NCBI GenBank assembly: GCA_046597185.1
Contig: JBKJLF010000875.1
Span: 1-9,195, forward strand
Reading direction: 5' to 3'
DNA length: 9,195 nucleotides
Source of the DNA: CAMBDR01 sp046597185
GTDB taxonomy: Bacteria > Pseudomonadota > Gammaproteobacteria > Burkholderiales > Burkholderiaceae_D
The position numbers and the translations under genes are program-made. Below, one piece after another: positions 1 to 4,851 of the stretch. The first letter of the stretch is position 1. Each line of letters begins with the position of its first letter. The notes under the pieces were generated by a model, which did not search any database, was not told the DNA's origin, and saw only the letters and a list, made by a program, of their open reading frames with translations.

Positions 1-1198
1 TGATGGCGTTGACGATCAGATTGGAAATGATACGCCAGAAAATATCTTCATCGGTCATGATGGCAAAATCAAGCGCAGAACGCGAGCCGCGCTCTGGTCG
101 GCTTGGGTCAATTAATACCGACAAGGTTCCTTTGTACAAATTAAAGCCGATACCTTTGTCATGTGCGGCATTTAAAAATTGCGCCCACAGGCGATCAGCC
201 AGATATTCAACTGAAACCAATTCAAGGGTTGGGGCTTCCAGTTTGGTGGTGATTTTGGCATTGTGAATCGTGTCGTCGATCAAATGACCCAAGCCATCGA
301 CTGCAGAAATGAGCTTTTGCGCATAGTCTTCTTGCTCATGCTCGGTGTGCGCTTGCGTCAGTTGCCGCGCGAAATACGAAATGCCCATCAAGGGCTGAGC
401 CAGATCATGACTGGCATCGCGTAGGACTTCATTGCGTTTGGCCAAATCAACCAGCATTTCTTCGCGTTGCACATTAGCAGATTGCAACTCAACATTTTTT
501 GTGGCGAGTTGATCCAACACGATTTCACGCTGTTGCCTCGCCAAATCCAAAGATTTTGCGGATTCAAAGTGAAGTACATTCTGAGAATAAATATATTTAT
601 GTATTTTTCTATGATAAATACATATACCAATCGCAACTAAAAAGGCAATATAATAGAGGTAGAAATAGGCTTGATAAAACCAGAAAATGTACCCAATAGT
701 GAAGGTAACAGCTAAAGTCCAATAGGCTTGTCTTCGGTGGTGTTCCTCAAGCCGAATTCGCCTGAACCTGGTAGTTGAATGTTTGCGCCACAATCCAATC
801 ACGCCAAACACAGGCCAAGCAGCATAAGCTTCGCCGTGTGTATTTTTCTCATCGATTAGTTTTGCAGGCAACAAAAGGCGAGTAAACTTTAAAAAGAAAA
901 AAGAATTTGCCAATATAAAGAAGATTGCGGGAGATAAACCAAAATAGGAGAGGCAAAGCCCTACGAAAGTCGTCAAGACTTCATACAGTAGAATTTCTCT
1001 TATGTCCCATACCAATTCATTATTGGTAAAGCACAAGCTCAGCGTAAAAACTGAGCTTGTCAAAAAGAAACCCCGAATATACCAATCGAAACTTATGGGT
1101 ATTTTTTGCAACAATGTACTAACAAATATTTCTGCAGAAAGTATGAATGCCCAGAGCAAAAATCTTGTAACAATCTCGGTTGCTAAAATTGGATTCAT
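1..1198 (-). CDS. Membrane sensor histidine kinase, 3' end outside the window
   Basis: A 399-codon open frame runs from an ATG at 1198 to the left edge; the C-terminus is missing. The N-terminal ~200 residues hold about six hydrophobic segments (near 10-30, 41-58, 70-88, 89-108, 160-178 and 179-196), with a basic cytoplasmic loop around 137-157. A charged, probably coiled-coil linker follows (about 205-260). The H-box is at 261-271 (DASHDLAQPLM), with His264 the predicted phosphoacceptor; it resembles the 'SHDLRQPL' class of HisKA domains. The N-box of the ATPase domain (SNLIVNAI, 392-399) is just reached. The G-boxes, and any receiver domain, lie outside. A TGA three codons upstream makes this ATG the first possible start; its ribosome site (CCGGAA) is weak. 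It lies 33 bases after a small same-strand ORF and diverges from a LuxR-type response regulator, its likely partner. The membrane half is much more AT-rich than the kinase core. The ligand is unknown. Confidence 0.92.
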   Translation of the reverse strand, partial: MNPILATEIVTRFLLWAFILSAEIFVSTLLQKIPISFDWYIRGFFLTSSVFTLSLCFTNNELVWDIREILLYEVLTTFVGLCLSYFGLSPAIFFILANSFFFLKFTRLLLPAKLIDEKNTHGEAYAAWPVFGVIGLWRKHSTTRFRRIRLEEHHRRQAYWTLAVTFTIGYIFWFYQAYFYLYYIAFLVAIGICIYHRKIHKYIYSQNVLHFESAKSLDLARQQREIVLDQLATKNVELQSANVQREEMLVDLAKRNEVLRDASHDLAQPLMGISYFARQLTQAHTEHEQEDYAQKLISAVDGLGHLIDDTIHNAKITTKLEAPTLELVSVEYLADRLWAQFLNAAHDKGIGFNLYKGTLSVLIDPSRPERGSRSALDFAIMTDEDIFWRIISNLIVNAI

Positions 1199-1231
1199 GT
1201 ATTCCGGTCAGGGACGACGCCCGTTAATTAT

Positions 1232-1393
1232 CTATTTCCCACCCTGATTTCCATTCGTAGCATCACCGACGCTAATGTCCAGAGTGGTTGCTCCATCACC
1301 AAAAGCAGCCGCATAAGGTGATACGTGTTGATGCGCATCCAAAGCGGCCACAGGAATTACGCCTATAGCACTAAACAAATCAAAATTGAACAT
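1232..1393 (-). CDS. Hypothetical 53-residue small protein upstream of the kinase
   Basis: This small ORF was read directly on the minus strand. It begins MFNFDLFSAIGVIPVAALDA and ends in a Gly/Asp/Asn/Thr-rich tail finishing NGNQGGK before TAG. GGAG stands six bases before the ATG (TGGAGACAACCATG), a better ribosome site than that of the kinase 33 bases downstream. A TATACT box lies 35 bases upstream. The first 20 residues are hydrophobic to amphipathic, but there is no positively charged n-region, so a classical Sec signal peptide is not evident. A Gly-Gly at residues 51-52 is too close to the end to be a double-glycine leader site. I do not recognise a family. The position suggests a small accessory protein, or a secreted or sensed peptide linked to the kinase; it could also be a translated leader. 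That it is a gene is supported by ribosome site, promoter and spacing; any function is inference. Confidence 0.5.
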   Translation of the reverse strand: MFNFDLFSAIGVIPVAALDAHQHVSPYAAAFGDGATTLDISVGDATNGNQGGK

Positions 1394-1427
1394 GGTTGTC
1401 TCCATCTAAGTTGGTCAGGGAAATTGC

Positions 1428-1456
1428 AGTATATCAATAATTTCCAGTCATTGGAA
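1428..1456 (-). promoter_or_regulatory. Predicted promoter of the small ORF-kinase unit
   Basis: On the minus strand TATACT (1428-1433) matches the sigma70 -10 box at five of six positions. A weak -35 hexamer TTCCAA (1451-1456) lies 17 bases upstream. Start of transcription would be near 1421, about 28 bases before the small ORF. The -35 hexamer falls inside a short inverted repeat. Confidence 0.4.
1442..1456. repeat. Inverted repeat TTCCA-N5-TGGAA over a predicted -35 box
   Basis: The perfect 5-base arms are at 1442-1446 and 1452-1456, separated by GTCAT. The repeat covers the predicted -35 region of the minus-strand promoter for the small ORF and kinase, so it could be an operator. It is short enough to arise by chance. 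Confidence 0.3.
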
Positions 1457-1507
1457 CTTTTTTTTGGGAAACTTTCTCATTCTCAAAAAGAAAACAACAT
1501 TGGGCGC

Positions 1508-1526
1508 AAAAAAGGCTATGCAGCCT
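1508..1526 (-). terminator. Weak terminator-like hairpin inside the intergenic region
   Basis: On the minus strand the sequence reads AGGCT-GCAT-AGCCT followed by a run of T (the last stem base plus five more, 1508-1513). The stem is only five pairs. If functional it would stop leftward transcription starting upstream of about 1530, before the small ORF, as an attenuator or the end of a short RNA. The stem is short, so the call is tentative. Confidence 0.25.
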
Positions 1527-1659
1527 ATTATTTCACAAAAATGCCCTACAATCCCCAACGTCTTTACAACAGAAAATTATTTTGCTTCTCAATGCAGCGC
1601 GATGGCGGTTAATCGTCTCTCCGGCGGTGTTGCGGGTACTTGCTATGTTACAATACACT

Positions 1660-1698
1660 ATTGACGTTTTGCAGTATAACTCATCAACTTTCGTCAAT
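1660..1698. repeat. Inverted repeat ATTGACG-N25-CGTCAAT upstream of the response regulator
   Basis: Perfect 7-base arms at 1660-1666 and 1692-1698 are separated by 25 bases. The right arm ends six bases before the TATAAT box at 1705-1710, in the -35 region. Centre-to-centre spacing is 32 bases, about three helical turns, so both arms would face the same side of the helix. It is a candidate binding site for the adjacent LuxR-type regulator or another dimeric factor. Confidence 0.35.
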
Positions 1699-1700
1699 CC

Positions 1701-1712
1701 GTATTATAATAC
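1701..1712. promoter_or_regulatory. Perfect palindrome with a consensus TATAAT -10 box
   Basis: GTATTATAATAC is self-complementary over 12 bases and holds TATAAT on the plus strand at 1705-1710 and, by symmetry, on the minus strand at 1703-1708. The plus-strand copy could drive the response regulator, with a start near 1717 and a leader of about 87 bases. No good -35 hexamer stands 16-18 bases upstream, so an activator may be needed, or the box may be fortuitous. Confidence 0.4.
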
Positions 1713-1803
1713 AAGGCGGCAATCAATCGCGATACTTTTGCATGGTTAGCAATGCCTTGATTTTAACAACACCCTAGCAAGTTCTATTTCACCTGGTTAA
1801 ATT

Positions 1804-2565
1804 ATGACACAACTATTCAACGAAAAAATAATGATTGTAGAAGATCATGAAATGATCATCGATAGCGTGGTTAAAAGTCTACGCGACGAGTTTGAAGTTG
1901 TCGTGGCTAAAACCCCCGAAGAGATGCGTGCCAATCTGGCAAAAGACCGTTATGCTTTGGTTTTGATGGATTTGGATTTGCGCGATGGCTCCAGTGGCAT
2001 CGATCTGTTGCCAGAATTAAACAATGCGCAAATTCCAACCATGATTCTTTCGGGCACCGCATCCAAAGCGGATTTGCGCACCTGCGTTGCCATGGGGGTG
2101 CGTGGTTTTTTTGATAAACGCGACAGTGAATCCAAACTTTTGCCCTCGATTCAAGCCGTGGTCGCGGGATATCAATCCTTCCCACCCGGCGTATTGGCCA
2201 GTTTGCATCAGGATGACCACGATAAATTGCCGCGCATGTCCAAACGTGAGTTGGACGTGTTAAATCAGGTGTTTGTGGTGCCAGTGCGTCCCAACGAAGT
2301 GATCGCAGAAGGCTTGAATCTTTCCACTGGCCGCGTCAAAAACATCCTGACCGACTTATTCCGCAAATTTGAAGTCAATACGCGTCATGAATTGTCGCTG
2401 GAAGCGCGGCGTCGCGGTTATCACCCGGAACAGCGTTCCCCCGTTATCGCTCCCCGCAAGGCCTTGGGTTCAAGCATACCCGCCAGCGCGCTCAAACCCA
2501 AAGTTGAACCGCAAGTGGAAGAAGTGCTGGATGACGATGGCGAGGATTGGCACGATACGCACTAA
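1804..2565 (+). CDS. NarL/FixJ-family response regulator with LuxR-type HTH
   Basis: This 253-residue cytoplasmic DNA-binding regulator has a receiver domain at about 8-122: the acidic pair Glu13-Asp14, predicted phosphoacceptor Asp56 in VLMDLDL, Ser83 in ILSGTAS, and Lys105 in FFDKRD. A LuxR-type helix-turn-helix follows at about 144-206 (MSKRELDVL ... STGRVKNIL ... FRKFEVNTR). The HTH is divergent: the usual GTVKNH reads GRVKNI, and about two extra residues occur before the recognition unit. A Pro-rich then acidic tail (about 208-253, with EEVLDDDGEDW) extends beyond the usual ~210 residues. An in-frame TAA two codons upstream makes the ATG at 1804 the first possible one; no strong Shine-Dalgarno is visible. 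It is divergent from a histidine kinase, the probable phosphodonor, and a hairpin terminator follows. Confidence 0.93.
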   Translation: MTQLFNEKIMIVEDHEMIIDSVVKSLRDEFEVVVAKTPEEMRANLAKDRYALVLMDLDLRDGSSGIDLLPELNNAQIPTMILSGTASKADLRTCVAMGVRGFFDKRDSESKLLPSIQAVVAGYQSFPPGVLASLHQDDHDKLPRMSKRELDVLNQVFVVPVRPNEVIAEGLNLSTGRVKNILTDLFRKFEVNTRHELSLEARRRGYHPEQRSPVIAPRKALGSSIPASALKPKVEPQVEEVLDDDGEDWHDTH

Positions 2566-2592
2566 GCCATCATTATTTTGAAAATAAATTTA

Positions 2593-2626
2593 ACAGGCGT
2601 TTCAAACGATGAAATGCCTGTTTTTT
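2593..2626. terminator. Bidirectional rho-independent terminator
   Basis: The stem ACAGGCGTTTC (2593-2603) pairs with GAAATGCCTGT (2611-2621), 11 pairs with one G-T wobble and a seven-base loop. On the plus strand it is followed by TTTTTT ending at 2626, serving the response regulator. On the minus strand it is followed by TTAAATTTATTTT, serving the thioesterase gene, whose TAA overlaps the end of the T tract. Confidence 0.85.
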
Positions 2627-3068
2627 AAAGTGCTACCTGCTCAGGGTGGAATTTTTCAAATGACTGAATGATTTGTCGCCATTGATCCGGCACAGCAACA
2701 CCTTTCCCAATTTCCGTATCGGTGTAGACATAGGTCTGTTCACCACTGATGATCATTTTTTGCCCCAAATAGATTTCTTGCACAAAGCGCAATGAGGAGC
2801 GGCCTAATTGCGCACAGCGAAAGCCAATTTCCAACTCATCATCAAAGCGGGCGGAAGCAAAAAATTCCACCACCGATTTGCGCACAAACAATACTCGCTG
2901 CGCCTTGTGCTGCGCCATGGCATTGGGCAAACCCAGTGCACGACAATATTCGTCAAATGCGACATGGATGTATGCGGGATAATGTGCGTTAAAAACAACG
3001 CCCACTGGGTCAACCTCTGCCCAGCGTACCCGCAAACGGTGAAAAAAGACAAAATCGGTATGGGCCAT
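2625..3068 (-). CDS. Acyl-CoA thioesterase, hotdog fold (4HBT/YbgC-like)
   Basis: This is a single-domain 147-residue protein, the usual length for the 4-hydroxybenzoyl-CoA thioesterase/YbgC type. The signature lies near the N-terminus, RVRWAEVDPVGVVFNAHY (13-30), with Asp20 in the place of the family's catalytic aspartate, followed by AFDEY (37-41). The middle section (VEFFASARFDDELEI) matches the central strands of the fold. It would hydrolyse an acyl-CoA to free acid and CoA in the cytoplasm; the acyl group is unknown. It is the last gene of the five-gene operon, starting four bases after the stop of the upstream SDR, with a GGGAAG ribosome site lying within the end of that gene. Here it may release the end product or relieve CoA sequestration (inference). 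A terminator hairpin follows at once. Confidence 0.88.
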   Translation of the reverse strand: MAHTDFVFFHRLRVRWAEVDPVGVVFNAHYPAYIHVAFDEYCRALGLPNAMAQHKAQRVLFVRKSVVEFFASARFDDELEIGFRCAQLGRSSLRFVQEIYLGQKMIISGEQTYVYTDTEIGKGVAVPDQWRQIIQSFEKFHPEQVAL

Positions 3069-3072
3069 AATC

Positions 3073-3972
3073 TTAACTTCCCGCCTTTAATTTGGCACGC
3101 AATAATTCACCAATTTGGGGCGTGGCCTGGTAAGGATCACCCGGATTGGTTTGGCTGACTATTGCACGCATCCGAACTTCTACATTGGATAAGGCGTGCG
3201 GATGGGAATAGATATAAAATTGGCCTTGCTCAATCGCATCAAAGGTGAGCCGCGCCACATCACTGGCACTCACTTTACCTGAGCTGACGGCTTTTTCAAC
3301 CAAGGACTGCGCCGCTTTTTGGCTGGCAGTGGCCTCGCCCGCCAAATCAGAGCGATTTCGATTCGATTGGGTAATGCCAGTGGGCACAAAATACGGGCAC
3401 AATACCGATGCCATAATTGGCGCATTGACCAATTGCAAATCGTGATAAAGCGATTCAGACAAGGAAACCACGGCATGTTTGGAAACATTGTAGATGCCCA
3501 TCGCCGGGGCATTCAATAGACCAGCCATTGAGGCGGTATTGACAATATGGCCTTCGTAATCAGGGTCTTGTTTGGCACAGGCCAGCATCAACGGCGTAAA
3601 TATTCTTACGCCATGGATGACACCCCACAGATTGACGCCCAATACCCATTCCCAATCGGCGACCGTGTTTTCCCACACCAAGCCGCCCGAGCCAACGCCA
3701 GCATTATTAAATACCAAATGCACCGCGCCCCAGGTCGTCATGGCGGTATCGGCTACCGCTTGCAGCTGGATCGCGTCGCGCACGTCACAATGCCGGGCAA
3801 TCACTTGTGCACCTTGCGCGGCAAGGTCGCTTCGGGTTTGCTCGAGGGCATCGTCCTGAACGTCGGCCAAAACCAATTTCATGCCATATTTGGCACCGAG
3901 TAAAGCAAATTCACGACCCAAGCCACTGGCGGCACCAGTAATCACGGCGACACGATTTTCGAGTGTTTTCAT
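3073..3972 (-). CDS. Short-chain dehydrogenase/reductase, predicted NAD-preferring
   Basis: This is a classical SDR of 299 residues, somewhat longer than the usual ~250. It has the nucleotide-binding TGAASGLG (12-19), NNAG (89-92), Asn114, Ser148 in NTASMAG, and the catalytic Tyr161-x3-Lys165 (YNVSK). Asp37 at the end of the second strand (LVLADV) is the position that usually confers NAD over NADP preference. After the active site the common 'PG' is replaced by CPYFVPTG (Pro-Tyr). The extra C-terminal ~40 residues (from about 255, YIYSHPHAL...) may shape the substrate pocket. In this operon it probably oxidises a hydroxyl group on the catabolic substrate, for instance a 3-hydroxyacyl-CoA or an alcohol; this is inferred only from context. 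The ATG is preceded by AAGGG about 10 bases upstream, and the gap from the preceding SDR is 43 bases. Confidence 0.88.
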   Translation of the reverse strand: MKTLENRVAVITGAASGLGREFALLGAKYGMKLVLADVQDDALEQTRSDLAAQGAQVIARHCDVRDAIQLQAVADTAMTTWGAVHLVFNNAGVGSGGLVWENTVADWEWVLGVNLWGVIHGVRIFTPLMLACAKQDPDYEGHIVNTASMAGLLNAPAMGIYNVSKHAVVSLSESLYHDLQLVNAPIMASVLCPYFVPTGITQSNRNRSDLAGEATASQKAAQSLVEKAVSSGKVSASDVARLTFDAIEQGQFYIYSHPHALSNVEVRMRAIVSQTNPGDPYQATPQIGELLRAKLKAGS

Positions 3973-4015
3973 AAATATAAACCCTTACAAATTGTTTTTG
4001 CCAACTGATGCATGT

Positions 4016-4813
4016 TTACCCGACCGCCGAAACCCCGCCATCCACCGCCAACACTTGGCCAGTGATGTGCTTGCTGGCATCGGAGGCAAACAACAGGGTT
4101 GCCCCTTTTAAATCTTCATCGTCGCCAATGCGCTGCAACGGAGCGCCACGGGCCAATTGCTCTTCGCCCAAATTATCCAGGGTGCCCTGAGTCATTTTGG
4201 AGGGAAAAAAACCGGGGGCCAGCGCATTCACGGTAATACCATAACGGCCCCATTCCCCAGCCAGGGTTCGGGTGAAATTAATCAGCGCCGCCTTGGAGGT
4301 ATTGTAGGCAATGGTTTGCATGGTGCCCGGCGGGTTACCGGCAAAACCGGCAATCGAGGCGACATTAATGATGCGTCCATAGCGGCGCGGGATCATTGAT
4401 TGTTTGCCGATGGCTTGGCTCAGCAGGAAAATGCTCCGAATATTCAAATTCATCACTTTGTCCCAAGCCTGAATCGGGAAATCTTCGGCGGGTGCTCCCC
4501 AAGTTGCGCCAGCATTATTGATCAAAATATCAATATGTCCCAAGGCCGCCAAACTTTGCTCGACCAAAGGCCCAATCGCCGCTTCATTACTTAAATCCGC
4601 CACCAAAGCCGAGGCCGAAATGCCTTGCTGTTTCAATTGTTCGCAAGCATGATCAAGCTCATGTTGCTTTCTTGCCGTCAGTATCACTTTGGCCCCTTGC
4701 TCGCCCAAGGCTTGCGCCATTTGGAAACCCAAACCACGCGAACCACCCGTCACCAGGGCTGTTTTTCCGCTTAAATCAAATAACTGCTCAATACTGCGAA
4801 TTTTGCCTGTCAT
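4016..4813 (-). CDS. Short-chain dehydrogenase/reductase, predicted NADP-preferring (FabG-like)
   Basis: The preferred start is the ATG at 4813 (MTGKIRSIEQLFDLSG..., 265 residues): GGAG stands six bases before it, whereas an in-frame ATG at 4825 (four codons earlier) has only a T-rich stretch in front. Motifs in this numbering are TGGSRGLG (22-29), NNAG (99-102), Ser153 in NVASIAG, Tyr170-x3-Lys174 (YNTSK) and PG (200-201), all as in active classical SDRs. Arg48-Lys49 after the second strand (TARK) suggests NADP(H). The protein belongs with FabG-like and gluconate-5-dehydrogenase-like SDRs; the C-terminal ITGQVLAVDGG is typical. It lies between the acyl-CoA dehydrogenase and the second SDR. 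A 3-hydroxyacyl-CoA or 3-ketoacyl-CoA oxidoreductase role fits the operon but is inferred. Confidence 0.88.
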   Translation of the reverse strand: MTGKIRSIEQLFDLSGKTALVTGGSRGLGFQMAQALGEQGAKVILTARKQHELDHACEQLKQQGISASALVADLSNEAAIGPLVEQSLAALGHIDILINNAGATWGAPAEDFPIQAWDKVMNLNIRSIFLLSQAIGKQSMIPRRYGRIINVASIAGFAGNPPGTMQTIAYNTSKAALINFTRTLAGEWGRYGITVNALAPGFFPSKMTQGTLDNLGEEQLARGAPLQRIGDDEDLKGATLLFASDASKHITGQVLAVDGGVSAVG

Positions 4814-4851
4814 GCGTAACTCCATAAAAAAAGCGCTGGCTAAACGTCAAG

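Larger units (their letters stand above)
1394..1803. other. Divergent intergenic region of the two-component locus
   Basis: These 410 bases separate the small ORF (minus) from the response regulator (plus). I find no convincing gene: open frames on either strand lack a ribosome site and recognisable protein character. The region is AT-rich and holds a minus-strand promoter near 1428-1456, a terminator-like hairpin on the minus strand at 1508-1526, an inverted repeat ATTGACG-N25-CGTCAAT (1660-1698), and a perfect 12-base palindrome containing TATAAT (1701-1712). Confidence 0.6.

Noticed and set aside
1232..1249. Gly-Gly near the C-terminus of the small ORF as a double-glycine bacteriocin leader
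   Set aside because: Only one residue follows the Gly-Gly, and no peptidase-ABC transporter gene is in the window.
1325..1664. Two overlapping plus-strand open frames in the intergenic region upstream of the response regulator
   Set aside because: No ribosome site, low-complexity translation, and they overlap promoter-like sites and palindromes.
1661..1680. TTGACG (1661) with TATAAC (1675) as a promoter
   Set aside because: The spacer is only eight bases; TTGACG is better explained as one arm of the inverted repeat.
4826..4851. GCGCT followed by a T run between the acyl-CoA dehydrogenase and the FabG-like SDR as a terminator
   Set aside because: AGCGCT is a self-palindrome with no loop, and no longer stem can be drawn; the genes look co-transcribed.
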